A DNA stretch of 64,000 bases from Schizophyllum amplum (GCA_007026445.1 VDMD01000003.1:992001-1056000); one strand, 5' to 3'. Positions 44,723 to 58,140 are shown, counted from the first letter of the stretch. Notes: generated by a model from the sequence alone, not told the origin. Translations and numbers: made by a program.

Positions 44723-47700
44723 ATGAACTCGTTCACATCACATACATCCCCACTCCAACAACAACTCTCCGGCAGTCAGACGCCCGGCATGAACAACATG
44801 ATGGGCGACAAGTTCAACAATATGCCCAACAATCTCGACTCTATGCACCCCGCGCAACTCCAACGCATGCGCGAGATGATGGCCAGCGGCGGCGGCGGTA
44901 TGGGCATGAGCACCATGGGCGGTGGGATGGGGGGAGTGGGAGGAATGACGCCCGCCATGCTTCAACAACAGCAAGCCTTAATGAACGGGCGCGGCAACAT
45001 GATGAACAACATGAACCTCGGCGGCATGGGCGACATGGCTGGTATCAACATGGGCGGAGGGATGGGCGGAGGGCCGTCCGCAGGAGGTGGTATGGGCATG
45101 GGCGCCGGCATGGGCATGGGTGGCCTTGGCGGGGGCATGAACATGGGCGCTAGCTCCCCAGCCAACGGCATGGATCCATCCATGCTGCGTAACCTCGCCG
45201 GCAACCCTGCAGCGATGAACGGCATGGGCATGGGCGGCGGCGGCAGCGGAATGTCGCAACAAGAACTCACACAGCGTGCGATGCTCATGCGGCAGATGCA
45301 GATGCAGCAGCAGCAGCAGCAACGTGCCAAAGACGACTGGCCAACCGACATGGGCATCGGAGGTGCAGGAGGGATGGGCATGAACGGCGGCATGGGCAAT
45401 GGCATGATGAGTAACTCAATGATGCCCCCGCCACAGTCGACCCCGCGCCCACCCACCGTGCGCCCCGGGACCTCCATGTCACAACACTCGCCCATCGCAA
45501 TGCACTCTCCCTCCCTCGGCGGCGGCATGATGCCTCCCGGAAGCGCCATGCGCCCACCGAGTCGTACCATGAGCGTCGGCAGCACGTCCGGCGATCTCGC
45601 TATGAACGGCTTTGTTAAGCCACCACCAACACCATCTCAACAACAACAGCTTCCTTTTTTTTCGCACGGCTCGCCTCCGCCGCATACACCCCAGATGGGG
45701 CAGCCTCATCAACTGTCACCACAACTCAAACGAAAGCTCACCTCCGAACCAACGAATAGCCCTCGCCTCGGCATGGGCCCACCTTTCATGAACGGCCATC
45801 CGGGATCTGCCCGGCAGACACAGTCCCCTCGGCCGCTGACCGCTGGCGGGCTGGAGCCCAAGATCGAACAGCTAGCGGGCCAGATTTCTCGAGGTATGAG
45901 CCGGCAGCCCTCCATGGACAAGCCCGACCTCAAGGTGGACATGCAGTCCCTCGGCGCGTCCCAGGCAGCACCCGGCGCTGACCTAACCTCCTCCGTCCTT
46001 CCTTCGTCCGCGGCGAAGCCTGCCCGCCCGCAATACCACCTCCCATCACTCCCGGCCAACGTAAACTTGAATCCCACGGTAACCAAGGTGTCGGTGGTCC
46101 CATTGGAGGAGTCGACGTCGCGCATCCCGCTACTGGAGCCCAGCGAGATCGAGGACATCAAAGGGTGGCAGGGGCAGGACAAGGAGTACGAAGGCCAGCT
46201 GCGGCGCATGAAGCTGCGGATGGCGGAGGAGGCGAAGGAGGCGTTCGGTCAGCCGAATTGGTGGGAAAGGGGCTCGCGCGATGTGGATGTGAATGCGCAT
46301 CGGCGACTGAAGAGGAGGGAGGAGTTTCAGATTGTGTATACCCATCCCGAGGTGAAGAAGAGCAGGAAGAAGCATAAGCGGGAGGGCTTCAGGTTGTGAG
46401 TGGTTGTCTTGAGGTTGTAGCGAGGCGTAAACGCTGACGAGATGTCCAACAGACCGCGCAGGATAGACCCGAAGGATGCGAATCGACCAGAACGATTGGT
46501 CCCAGTTCGACTTGAGGTCGAGGTTGAGCATCATAAGCTGCGCGATACGTTCGTCTGGAATCTCAATGGTATGAACAATGTGTTCAAGATGGACATTGAG
46601 CTGATCCCGTTTCCGCAGACCCCGTCATCACCCCTGAACGCTTCGCACAATCCGTGGCGGAGGACTACGGTCTTCCCTCTTCCTACGTCTCGACCATCGC
46701 AAAGCAAATACAAGAGCAACTGAGCGACTATCAAACGCACACGGGGCTGGACGATGGCGCGGAGGCTGACGACGAGGCGCCGCCCATTGTCGGGCAGCAG
46801 GGCGATGAGGACGCGACATGGTGGGAGGGCTGGCGAAATCGTCTGCGGTTGGAGTCCGGCAGCCTGAGGGGGGAGTCCAGCACTCTGAAGGGCCGCAAGC
46901 GGAGACGGCTTCAGCGCGCGGCGCCGGATGAGGCGGAGAGCGATGTGGAGATGGACGTGCCGGCGGAAAGGCCGAAGGCTTTAGAGGAATTCGAGGTCGA
47001 TGAGGAGGGCCTGCGTGAGGACATGCGGATTACCGTCAAGGTAATTGTGCTGGCGCTTTGTTTCGCGGCCGGCTCTAATGAGGCCTTTTTACAGCTTGAT
47101 ATCATTGTCGGCTCGATGAAGCTGGAAGATCAGTTTGAGTGGGACGTGGAGGATAGCACGATCTCTCCGGAGGACTTTGCGGAGGTCTACGCACAGGATT
47201 TGGGCCTGGCCGGCGAGTTTAAGTATGTATGCGTCTTCTTCATCACAGTCCGCGTCTTGACCTCAACCACAGGACTGCCATTGCGCATTGCATACGCGAG
47301 CAAGTCTTTGCATACAAGAAATCGCTCTACCTCGTCGGCCACACATCCGATGCCTCCGGTGTTCAGGATGAGGAGTTGCGGCAGGCCTTCCTGCCGAGCC
47401 TGACCTCTGGTGCCCGACCAGCTGATCAGGTGTCCGCGTTTACGCCAACACTGTACTACGCTAGCGACGGGGAGATCGAACGCAGCGAGAAGGAGCGCGA
47501 ACGCGAGATGAACAAGCGTCGCAAGCGCAACACCCGTGGGCGCCGTGGTGTCGCGCTCCCCGACCGCGATCCCATCAGAACATACCGCACGCCTGCTATT
47601 GGCTTCCCGGAGCTCGATCCGGCGGTGCTCGCCGCTGCTGCTGCTGCCAACGCCCCGACGTCGCGCCGTGCCGCTGCTGCCGCCGCATCCTTGACGATCG

Positions 47701-49001
47701 CAAACATGGTCGCGAACGAGAACGGTTCGCCGCCCTTCACCGCGGCGCAGTTGCCGGGTAGCAGTAGCAGCGCGCAGCAGTCGTCGCACCCGCCGCCGAA
47801 GGAGAAGAAGGTCAAGGGACCGGGGCTTTTCACGGCGCCGCCGTTCGACCCCTCGGTACTGCGGCCACGCGCGCAAATCACGGCCCCGACGAGGTCCACT
47901 GCGGTCGACGACGATGGCTCAGGGAAGCCACGGCTGTCGAAGGAGAAGCTGGTGCAGCGCGAGCGCGAGCGCGAGAAGGACGCGAAGGAGAAGGAGTACA
48001 TGGCGAGACAGCATCCGACCGACGTCGATGGTGTCTGGCATTGCTCCAACTGCGGGCGTCCCGATGATCTCGCTGGCGGGAAGCGTAAGGGCCCCATGGG
48101 TGATAAGACGCAGTGTGCGGCGTGTGGTGCGTTTACAGTCTCCTCGGTGCGCACGAGGGGGAGCTAACGGTCGACCTCAGGCAAGTTCTGGCATCGCTTC
48201 CGCCGACCGAGACCGGTTACATGGAATACGGACCCAGGGCACCATGCGCGTGCCATCGTGACGGAGAAGGCGCAGGAAGAGGCGGAGGCGCTGGCCAAGC
48301 TGCAAGCTGCTGACGACCGGAGTCCGCCACCCCCATCCAAAAGAAAAAAGGCCGCGCAGCCACGTAACGTCCCTCCTCCCCCAGAGTCACGTAGGGCCGA
48401 TTCCAGTTCTCCTGTAGTGCAGAAGACGACCAAGAGGGCTGTCTCACCGAACTCTTCGACCTCGAGTATCTCGGACGCACCCCTCGCTCAGACGATTAAG
48501 ACGAACGGGACGGCTAACGGTACTGGGGAAGAGGAGTCGCCGACGGAAACGCGTCCTGGTACGCCGCCGCCCGGCGAGAAGTCTGACGGGCCTGCTTCTC
48601 CGACGCGGCCAACGCCGGCTCCACTGCAGACGTCTGACCGCAACCCTGCCTCTTCGCACTCGACGCAGTCGCTGCAACCGCCGCCCAAGGGGGCGCAGCC
48701 GCCAGAGTGGCTCCTCGCTGCATTGAAAGCTTTGCAGCGCAAGTACCCGACGGACCGGTTCGAGGTGGTGCTCCGCAAGGTGTCCACGATCAATTCGCCT
48801 GAGTGGCGAATCAAATGCCTGGATTGTCCCGGCAAGGTGAGTATCGCTTGCATAGTCGGCATCGATGCTGTAGCTTACGTCGCATCTTAGCTCTATACCC
48901 CCGGTTCTGGGGAGACGCTTCAGAACTATGAGGTACACTTGAAGAACCGGCAGCACAGGCAGCGCGTCAACGACCGGCTGGCGGGGGCACCACCAGGTTA
49001 A
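44723..49001 (+). CDS. SNF5: SNF5/SMARCB1 subunit of the SWI/SNF remodeller, with C-terminal GATA-like finger
   Basis: This is a core nuclear subunit of the SWI/SNF chromatin remodeller. The start at 44723 opens MNSFTSHTSPLQQQLSGSQT. A long Met/Gly-rich tract (GGGMGMGAGMGMGGLGGGM) with a short poly-Gln run fills the first part. Exon 1 ends at KKSRKKHKREGFRL. Repeat 1 of the SNF5 domain reads LVPVRLEVEVEHHKLRDTFV and, after an intron, FAQSVAEDYGLPSSYVSTIA. Repeat 2 is MRITVKLDIIVGSMKLEDQF, SPEDFAEVYAQDLGLAGEFK and AIAHCIREQVFAYKKSLYLV. After an Ala-rich and charged linker comes a GATA-type finger, WHCSNCGRPDDLAGGKRKGP and KTQCAACGKFWHRFRRPRPV, completed across an intron. The stop is TAA at 48999-49001. 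Six introns in all. The N-terminal low-complexity part is longer than in many relatives but stays in frame. Confidence 0.93.
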
Positions 49002-49768
49002 ACACTGCCTTGTGGTGAGGCGACCGGCGACAGGACAGACTATTCAATATCCGACTTTGATTTCCTTTCTTCTTTTCCCTTTTTTCGAGTACTTATGCTT
49101 GCTGTTACTGTTGTTTTCCAAAGCTGTCTGTATCGCTACACCCCCGGTCTTGTAAGTACATCGCCTACATGGATATATGCTATGCTTGGCATACTTGAAT
49201 GAGCTAGGTGCCAGGTGCGTGCAAGGTGCGTGCGTCGTTTGTGCGAGGTAAATTCAACATAAGTATCACGAGACTGAGAGAAGATCACCGCCGGCCAAGC
49301 TTGCACGGATCACTGCAGGCCTCGAATGCTCGCGTTGCCATCTCCGGCGGCCCACAACAGCCGTCGTCGATCAAGAACTCATGATCTCTGTCTGCATGTG
49401 CCTTTGTACTTAGAGCTCCTTGGAGGCTGGACAACAACGCCCTCTGAGTCTTTGTGAACAAGTCTTCCGGAGCGCTCTGCTTGCAACGAATATCGAACTT
49501 GTCATTGGCCCCAAGGTGTCTTATCTGTCGACCTCCTCTCGCACGCTGCAGCACACATGCCCCGACCCTGCGCCGACCCCGCGGAGGGTAGTCAACGTAC
49601 CACGTTGGTGACGGTGTGCCTCATCAGGCTATTCCGTCTTCTAGAACCCCTCAGGTTCTTGCGTTAACCCATCTATAAAAGCCCGGCGAACTGAGATGGG
49701 TGCACCTCCTCTCCTTTTCCCTCCCTCAGGCCAGGCCACTTCTTTCTTTCGCAGGCGTCTTGTTCATC
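49002..49768. other. intergenic region between SNF5 and amylase
   Basis: This holds the SNF5 3' UTR and the amylase promoter. A TATA box is listed separately. No gene or repeat was seen. Confidence 0.55.
49674..49680 (+). promoter_or_regulatory. TATA box of the amylase gene
   Basis: TATAAAA lies 89 bases before the amylase start at 49769, a typical spacing for a strongly regulated secreted-enzyme gene. Confidence 0.65.
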
Positions 49769-51500
49769 ATGTTCGCCAAGTCATTCATTCTCTCCCTCCC
49801 ACTCATTTCTGGCGCGCTTGCTGCGACCGCCGAGGACTGGCGCAAACGCTCGATTTACGAGCTCGTCACCGACCGCTTTGCGCGCACCGATGGAAGCACG
49901 ACCGCGGCTTGCAGCACCTCTGACCGCGTTTTCTGCGGTGGGACATGGCAAGGGTTGACCAACCACCTCGACTACATTCAGAACATGGGCTTTACGGCCG
50001 TTTGGATCAGTCCCATTACGATGCAAATTTATGGGAACACGCATTCTGGCGAGGGGTACCATGGTGCGTTTCCTATCTGTGTGTTTTCCAGGGCGTCAAG
50101 CTAATTTCGCGCAGGGTACTGGCCCAAGGATTATTACTCCTTGAACCCGAACTTCGGTACGGCGGACGACCTCAAGACTCTCGCGAGCGCCCTTCATGAC
50201 CGCGGCATGTACCTTATGGTCGACCTTGTTGTGAACCACTACGCCAGCTGGGGAGATGAGGACATACAGTGGTCGCAATACGTGCCCTTCAACGACGAGA
50301 AGTACTTCCATGACAAGTGCTGGATCAACTGGGGCAAACAGGACAGCGTTGAGAACGTATGTCTTCCTTCTCTTACTTTCAAAGCATGCGCTGAGACAGT
50401 TGTTTACAGTGCTGGATGGGCGATGGCTACGTGCCTCTGCCGGACTTGGACACAGAGAACGACTTCGTCTCGTCCACGCTCGAGACCTACGTTAGCGAGC
50501 TCATATCGAACTACTCGATCGATGGGCTGCGTATCGACGCCGCGAAGAACATTCGCAAAGACTTTTGGCCGGGCTTCTGCAGCGCGGCGGGTGTGTACTG
50601 CCAAGGTGAAGTTTGGTCGAACAACGCCGAGTGAGTAACATGACGATGCGGGTCTGACTGTTATACTGACGCCGGGCAGCTACGTTTGCTCGTATCAAAA
50701 CTACATGGACGGTCTGCACAACTACCCCATGCATGACTACACCCTCGCCGCCTTCCGCTCTAACAGCGGTGACATGTCTGCGCTTGCCGAGACCCTCAAC
50801 GCTGTTACCAGAAAGTGTGCTGTGCGTACCCATCAGTCATTCTACTGCCTAGGTGTTGTACTTAACTATTCTCAGGACGTCGGTCTCCTCGGCTCCTTCG
50901 TTGAGAACCACGACAACGCGCGCATGGGCAGCGTGACGTCGGACATGTCGGTGCTCAAGTCCTTCGCCGCCATGACCGTACTATCCGGTAATGGCATGCC
51001 CATCGGTCAGTATCTCTTTGCTCTGGCTGCCTTCTATGACTGATCCTCTTTCAGCATACTACGGCCAAGAGCAGATCCTCACCGCATCCGGCGACCCGGA
51101 CAACCGTGAAGCACTCTGGCTCACGGGCTACCCCACCGGCGGCGACAAGCTCTACGACTACTTCGCCACGCTCAACCAGCTGCGTAACTGGCTCGTGTGG
51201 AATGCGGATGAGGCGGATTACCTCACCGCGAAGCCCTCCTACGAGGTCGCGTCTGACGCGCACACGCTCATTGCCTCGAAGGGCGTGATGAAGCTGCTGG
51301 CGAGCAACGTCGGCAGTGGCAGTGACCCGAAGGTCGCGACCTCCGGGTGGTCGGCGGGTGCTGATCTCGTGGACGCGCTGACATGCACGACATTGACTGC
51401 CGACTCGCGCGGTCGCGCGACCGCAACGATGCCCGACTCAGCGCCCGTAGCCATCCTGCCCACCTCGTACCTCGCGGGCTCTGGCATCTGCGGCCTGTAA
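49769..51500 (+). CDS. secreted GH13 alpha-amylase
   Basis: This starch-degrading alpha-amylase cuts internal alpha-1,4 bonds outside the cell. The start at 49769 opens a clear signal peptide ([18 protein letters not shown], cut before ATAEDW). The GH13 barrel shows [35 protein letters not shown] strand 2 ([19 protein letters not shown]), [20 protein letters not shown] and [14 protein letters not shown]. The catalytic nucleophile Asp lies in [12 protein letters not shown], the acid/base Glu in GEVWSNNAE, and the third Asp in [13 protein letters not shown]. The end at LAGSGICGL is a short C-terminal beta domain. It lacks a starch-binding domain. Six introns of about 50 bases split it, and about 470 residues is the usual fungal single-domain length. 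All three catalytic residues are present, so it should be active. Carbon-source regulation is likely but no CreA or amyR-like site was checked. Confidence 0.93.
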
Positions 51501-52403
51501 GGGTGTCTTTGCACGTAGCTATCTGCTTTAGCTGGACACTGTCTCGGATCCAGGAAACTGGAATCATTCTCTTTGCACTTCCTGCACCGGTTCCTCTCGC
51601 ATATGCTTTCTTTCGTGTCGTACCTCGGACTTGGTCATGTTTGCTGTCTTGGTCGAGGTATCTTTCATGGTCGGATTTAGTTGGTTCCTGTACGGTAATA
51701 CTCAAGCGCTTCGGCGTCGGACTCGGACTCCTCTGCACAAAATGTAGATATATCGGTCTTATTAGGGCCTACATGCAATGCTCAGATCGCCCATGGTTTT
51801 AGGCAGCTGGAGACACGGACACAGCGGAGCAGCGCATCAAACAGACATAGGGCGGGCACTGCGTGGGGACTCGTGGGGAGGGCTTGAGATTGACGCGAGA
51901 CAATTCGAAGATCAGCGCAGTCGAACATCATCGAGCATCAACGACAATCACTGCAGACCATGGGTCAGAGCAGGGTCAGAGCAAGTGGATGACCCCGGTA
52001 GAATTCAGTACCCTACCTTCGCGACGCGGGATGCACACGACGGCAGCGCAGCGAGGCAGCGGTAAGCGGCGACCATTCCCTCGGACTCACTGAGGCAGTA
52101 GAACATCACGACACGTACAGGTAAAACAATTCACGGTTCCTAAACTCTATAGGTACCTATAGGTACTTACTGCAACACGTATAGTACATTCAGAGTACAG
52201 TGGTAGAGATTGAAGCGAGGACGAAGAGTCCGAATGGTCGAGTACTTCATAGTATTATAGATGTTCGTTGGAGATGATTCCGAGGTGCTGTAGACGATAG
52301 CATGTCGAGAAATAGCGGCTGTCAGGGAAAACAAGGCGGCCCGTGGCGAGAGTCTATGGCAATGAGGTCGAGGACGATCAACGCGAAATGCATGCACGAC
52401 GGA
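51501..52403. other. tail-to-tail intergenic region
   Basis: These 900 bases lie between the amylase stop and the stop of the next minus-strand gene. They contain a perfect 16-base palindrome at 52147-52162, CTATAGGTACCTATAG, but no gene I can support. Confidence 0.5.
52147..52162. repeat. perfect 16-base palindrome
   Basis: CTATAGGTACCTATAG is its own reverse complement and lies between two converging genes; a second TATAGGTAC overlaps it. Role unknown. Confidence 0.5.
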
Positions 52404-53383
52404 CTACAACACGCGTAGCGCGTTAATCACCTCCTTGTACCGAACGGTCTCTCGCCGACCACGTCCCTCCCGTAGCCACTTTTTGCTATACTTGTGCGCC
52501 GGCCGGTGAATAGAGCCCAGGCGCTGTGCCACCTCTGCCGAGGCTTCCTTGACGCTCGCGTCCAACTTGTCGACAGCCTCCTCATTTTCGTCCTCCGTGT
52601 ATTCGCCCTCGCTGGCGCTGTCGAACTCGATATCGAGCACGCGTTGCACAGTCTCAAGCGCGTTCGTGAGAGCGACCGAGTCATGAACGTCGGCCAGCGC
52701 GCCGAATATGTGCGCTTTCTGGGGCAACGGCGGTACCGCGGGCACGAGTATTGAGGGCGGACGCTCGCCAAGGTGTCGGCGCAGCTTGGACATGCGCCGT
52801 CTACGTGCGGTCCCAGGCGTCGGGGGCTCGGGAATGCTGGCGGAGATCGGACTAGGCTCCGCATCCATCGACTCGGGCGCGAGGCAGAACGAGGTCGTGT
52901 CGAGACTGAGCTTGGGCATTGCACCATGGGAGGCGTTTAGATCGCCTTCGGACACCGAGCGGTTGGGCCCCGGAGAGGGACTCCGACTTGCTGAGATGTC
53001 GGGGAGCGAGGGAAGAGGACGAAGGGATCGTGGTCGGCTGGGCTGCTGCGATGGTGCGTCTAGGTTGATGGGGGAGCAGGGGCATGTTGGTGGTGTCGCC
53101 GGGACAGATGGAAGGGGCCGCACGCGACGCGGTCGCGGGGCATCTGCGGGAGACGGTGGAAGGCGGCGGCGTCGAGAACCGGACGCGTCGGATGCCACAG
53201 AGGCCAGGGACGAGAGAGTGGCGATGCTGCTCGATGAACCAGGTCGTGACAACGACATGGACGGACGTGGGCTGTGTGACTGTTGACCGTTAACCTACAT
53301 GCATACGGACTCGAAGCCAGACCACTCACCACGTCACCGATGGGCGAAGATAAATCAAGAGTGAGGACGGGCAAGTCTGTCAT
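52404..53383 (-). CDS. Pro/Ser/Arg-rich hypothetical protein
   Basis: This two-exon gene has its start at 53383, opening MTDLPVLTLDLSSPIGDV. One intron, whose acceptor is the aacag before TCACACAG, joins it in frame to SHSPRPSMSLSRPGSSSSIA. The body is rich in Pro, Ser and Arg with repeated RPLPSVPATPP/RPLPSLPDIS units that resemble SH3-binding proline motifs. The C-terminal third is acidic then basic, with ALETVQRVLDIEFDSASEGE, LDASVKEASAEVAQRLGSIH and an end at KEVINALRVL. I recognise no catalytic domain, signal peptide or membrane span. About 309 residues. The joint model is supported by the continuous frame and by clean ends; function unknown. Confidence 0.6.
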
Positions 53384-55557
53384 CGCGCAGAAACTAGTGG
53401 AGGGAAGGGGGCGACGGAAGGCCCGACCAGCAGGCGAATGTTGTGTTTTATACAAGCACTGCAGCCCTGAAGTCAACGAATCTACAGCGATCAATCAATT
53501 GACCATTTCATCTCGAATCAAACACGGACGCCTTCCGGATGGGGAAATTCCGTAGATGCGGCTAAGCGAGCAAATTGTCAAGATGATCGGGAAAGCTCGC
53601 GTTTTGTCGTCGCCAACCTTGGCCAACGTTGGGTCAACGTATAGATTTGCCTGCCAATGACACCATGCCTCGTACTTAGTCTTGGATGCAGAGCTGTCCT
53701 TGAGCTGTCCGGTAACTGGCTGAAGCAGATCGGCATCTCGAAAGGGATTGGACTCGCAAAATCTGGTGAGTGTCTGCCACAGTCAGGGCAATGCGTATTG
53801 GCATCATCGAAAGTAGGTCATCACTGGACAAGTAGGCCTGAAGTAGGCTACAGCGGCGATGAGGCTCGACGTGAGACGGTGCTGCTGGCAAGCTGCTGGT
53901 GTGCTGAGTCTGGTGAGTCTGACGGCAGGTTGAAGGTGACAAGTTGAATTGTTACAGTCACAGCTGTTTTCTCACGGATACGAATCCGGATCGTGCCTAC
54001 TGGCCTTGTGACTTGTCCCCTGCGACCAGGCTGCATCGGTCACTGGTCACCTCGGCTTTATTTCATGGACGCGCAGGTCAAGGAAAGCCGGTCAATATAC
54101 CTATCTCTGCGCTAGCGTCTCTATTTGGATCTCCGTTACCACCATGGCCATGCTCGGACCCCGACGTCGTCTTCGAACTTGGCCTTCTCAGTTCCAATGT
54201 CTCTAACGAGCACGGCCCCCAAAGAATTCAAAGAGCTCATTCCATCGGAAATTGTGGCTTGTTCACGGCTCCCCCCTGCTCCCGCGCCATTACTCCGATA
54301 GCTGCGCCACAGGATGTCTGACAGTAATAAAACATATGCCTGGTCGGAAGTACTGCGGGCGCTTGTGAGATTATGACCGGGACCTACAACTTGTACTTCG
54401 GCTGCTACGGCAGATCACCGGAAAGTCCAAATTCTTGTGACCGAACATAAGACTGACGCGAACACAGATCTCGCGGAACGTCATGGTTGTTCTTCGTAGG
54501 ACCACAAGTTCAAACGAATCCATGGGATAGGCTCAGAGGCCAGCCCGGGAACATGCCACTCGATACCACGCCTTACTGAATGGGTGTGCTCAAATTTGGA
54601 GTCTACGCCTCAGGTTGGTCATCAGGTCTCTGACCACTGCCGCTGACCGTCGTCTCGTCTGCTCTCTCGGCCTTTCGCCGTCTCCACCTGGCGCCTCTTC
54701 AACGACTGTGCTAGTCGGACCGCGCTGCGACTCCTGTCACGACATGAATGTCGACTAGGTATGTTCTATCGCCCAACGCTGGACGACGCGTCGTGTTCGA
54801 GCCGCATCGTATGCTGACGTTGCCGCCGGCATGAACAGCGCTAGCCTACGGTCTTCAGTAGGCTGGTCGCTTAATATTGGCCGCATCATTGACGCTGGCA
54901 TCATCTAATGTGTTCATCTAGGGCGATATTAGAAGTGTAAACCGCTGTCGTGCTTCAGATCTACACACATCTGCAACACGACACTGAGCGGTGACTGAGC
55001 GAGTCGGCTCCTGTTCTCAATACATAATGAATGCATAGCAATGTCGCTGGCCGAGTATCAGAGTGCGTGCCCTTCGTCTGCCGTTGACGCCATACGAGCT
55101 GAATCAATCACAGACGGTCTTGTCTTCAAAGTCCAGCCTCGTCGATGCCGGAATTGATTGTTCCCCCATGTTTCGCTGGCAGGCATACAATTAATATTTA
55201 TGCGTACGCACAGATAAGGCGCGTCATTTTGAAGCATCTAACGCTGCTAGTTTGATTGTTGTGGCCACCGCGCGGCGCGGCGGTCCCAAGCACGAATTTC
55301 TCCAGAGTTGAGCTCTGAAGCTCGCGGCGTTGGAACCGACACACGTGTATAGACATATTCCTGCTGCTCCGAGCCACCACTAGGCGTGTCCCAGGCCGCT
55401 GCCCCGAGGTCTCCTCGCCGGGCCCGCTAGGCTATTCCAGCGTCCCTCCAGGGTAGTCCAGGGTCTCCTGCGGACGAGCTCCTGGACGTAATTGGTATTC
55501 ATCGACATTATGCATAAACGGCCGTTTCACCAGAGCCTGAGGGTACCTCCGAGGGCG

Positions 55558-55587
55558 TCGTACCTTGGTCGTACCGGGTCGTACCTC
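55558..55587 (+). repeat. short tandem repeat, TCGTACC unit
   Basis: TCGTACC occurs three times at a spacing of 10-11 bases. Role unknown. Confidence 0.5.
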
Positions 55588-56189
55588 GTTTCGAAAACCC
55601 TCTTTGTGCCTCAATGTACGCTATGCTATGTACGTGGCCAGACGTCGCTCAACTCGTTCGCTTTCTCAGTTATGGACCGATGACAGGCTTGTCTGTACGA
55701 TCGCATTCATCAGCGCTCGTACCTGTTGCAGAATACTTATTTGCATGCGTATAAGTAAAACCCACCTGCCACCGTCAACAGTAAACAAAGGCAAACAGAG
55801 ACACCATTTCGTCTCCGAAAGTCCAATTGCGGGCCTTTATAAGCAGGGACGTTTTTTGGACGTATGGCTCAGCTCTTGAAGGTAGGATCTGAGGCAATTA
55901 TGCTAGCCGCAGAGTCCGCTCATATAAATTTTGGAGGCATAAGATCGATGGCGGACACTCGAGTGCCAGCAGTTCATCACATTCTCTATGTACTTGCTCA
56001 GACAGGCATATGAGTACGTCGAATCCACGAAGGGCTCCTTAGACTTGAAGCTTGAGGAATTGCCATAAACCGCTCACAGGCATGAAACAGAGCCGCCAAG
56101 TATGTGCCTGCGCCACATAATCATTTTATCCGGCCTATTGTCCGCCTTCAAGCTTCAACTGCGGGCGAAAGCGAATATGACGAGCGTAT

Positions 56190-56210
56190 AGTCGATTATT
56201 CTTATTCGAT
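56190..56210 (+). repeat. inverted repeat, left arm (21 bases)
   Basis: This arm is an exact reverse complement of 56912-56932. It starts AGTCGATTATTC and ends TTATTCGAT. The flanks are not similar beyond a few bases. Confidence 0.55.
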
Positions 56211-56911
56211 TTAGACCCAAGAAGTTGATGGGGTTCGAACGACGTCTATTCGGTTCCCGCCGCCCTCAGTTCCTGTCTTGTTCGGTCCTCGGGGCCATGA
56301 CGCACATCAACGTGACATTCCCGGCATCCGCCGACTACCCAGCTTTTATGCCTTTACTGTCTCTGAAGGCCAGGAGCTGTGATACGACCTCTTAGGGCAC
56401 ATAGTAAAAACACCAAGCCCTGTTAAGAGACAAAATCTGGCGTATAAGGGCGAAAGGAAACGTTCAATTCGATTTTTCTAGATGATGAACACACCCAGCA
56501 CGTGGTAAGTTCAACTATCCTCGTGTCGCGTCGCGTCGCGTTGTCGGGCTGCTGCGTGAACTGTCACACGGAGACTGTGATACAATATCTGAGGGTAGCC
56601 TTTGAACACAACTGCACTACATGCGCGTGCTAGATAAGTCACCTACACAGCGCCTCAGAGGCCGACATATGCAAGAGTCGACCCTCGGAATCTGCCGGCA
56701 GCGGCGACAATGACGCCGCGTTCGAGGTGCACCCGTACTTCATTGTGATCAGATATATTCCTCAATGTTACTTGACGCCAAAAGCTCCCACAGTGCCTGC
56801 AGAGTGCAGCCAAGTCGCCCACAGGCGAGCCGCGGGAGAGGCACGTGGGCCCGGAGATCGTCCGGAGCCGACTTGGCGGCTTCCGCGAGTTTTCGGGTCC
56901 CTGACGTCCAG

Positions 56912-56932
56912 ATCGAATAAGAATAATCGACT
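56912..56932 (-). repeat. inverted repeat, right arm (21 bases)
   Basis: This is the exact reverse complement of the arm at 56190-56210, about 700 bases away. No target-site duplication could be seen. Confidence 0.55.
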
Positions 56933-58140
56933 TTCCCCTCGAATATGACTGGGGCGAGCTGGCTGAATCCCCGACTCTCCGAAGGAAGGAGGGTTTGTCT
57001 GGCAAGAAACGGCCAGGCACTCTATACAAGCGACCGCAATTAACCCTTTTCTGGTAATCGCCTCTCGGCCGAACGTCCGACACTTCCTTTGGTTACGTTT
57101 GCCACCACCTCCCTTATTAGGAGACCCCGTCCCCTGCCTTCCACTCCGTCCTCCACCAGCAGATCGAGCTGCATCACAAGCATAGCCAACCAGATGCGCG
57201 CTGAAGTGCGCGGGATAGGTGGCGTCACGGTGGACTCGGGCGGTCACGACTTGTAACGGCGGGCCTGATTGGCAGTGATAACTTATGTCAACTTTGCCCG
57301 GAAACTGCCGGAAGCCTCTGGTGCGCGTCTAGCCAGCACTGCTGCCTGAGTCCTGCCCGACACATCGAAACAGGAAGGCAGCGGCCGATGAGGCATATCA
57401 GCGTTAACCAGGGGTTTCGCTTCGTTATGAACCACGCTGGAACCACGTCTACCCTTGCCCATTTGTCTTGATATTCAGCTGGGTACTACAGTAATTGGAA
57501 TTGACTAGTTGACTATGTTGAGCAGTGGGGACCCAGCACTTCACACGCAGAGGCCTCACACGGGAGAAATGAATTGAGGTTATGTGACTCAGAGCGCGGT
57601 ATCGAGATGCTCGAGGGCGCCCGGCACTTGTCGGCGAGCATGGTGCGGCGCACCGAAGCAGCACGCTTGTAGCCTAAGTGCATTGTGCCACGATCATTGA
57701 TTCTCGTCGTACTTGTCTTCAGTAAGTTAGGATGTTAGGAACATATACTTACATAATACCTAACCTCATCGTGGGGCATCATGCAATTTATGCCCGCGCC
57801 ACCGATAATGACTTGATCATATCCTTCCCCTCCATACCCTCACCCCTCAGCCTGCTCGCTGGCATCAGCGTGCGAACCAGCATGCTCGTGCTGGTGAACA
57901 AGGAGACGAGAGGTCGTGCATTGAACGCCAACCCCTCGAAGAACACCGCCTACTAGTTACTGACACACATACAATATCGACTTAAAGCAAGTGGAAGGCT
58001 TGCCGTGCGTCGGACAATGGCTGTAGAGAGAGTCGGGGAACTGGCGCCCCGCGCCGCTACCGATATGAGTATCGTCAGAAATCAAATGTGGAGACCTGCC
58101 ACCCAGAAGGCCAAGGCCCGACGCAGCGCTAAGAGCTGGC

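Noticed and set aside
14914..49001. A chromatin gene cluster (SET1, SET/MYND protein, SNF5)
   Set aside because: The genes are many kilobases apart, on mixed strands and separated by unrelated genes; linkage is most likely chance.
53384..54321. Plus-strand open frames after the Pro/Ser-rich gene
   Set aside because: Short, without splice sites, motifs or biased composition; they look like chance frames.
56225..56245. Possible tRNA B-box (GGTTCGAAC) near 56231
   Set aside because: No matching A-box or acceptor stem could be found around it; single B-box-like strings also occur at 39388 and 44074 by chance.
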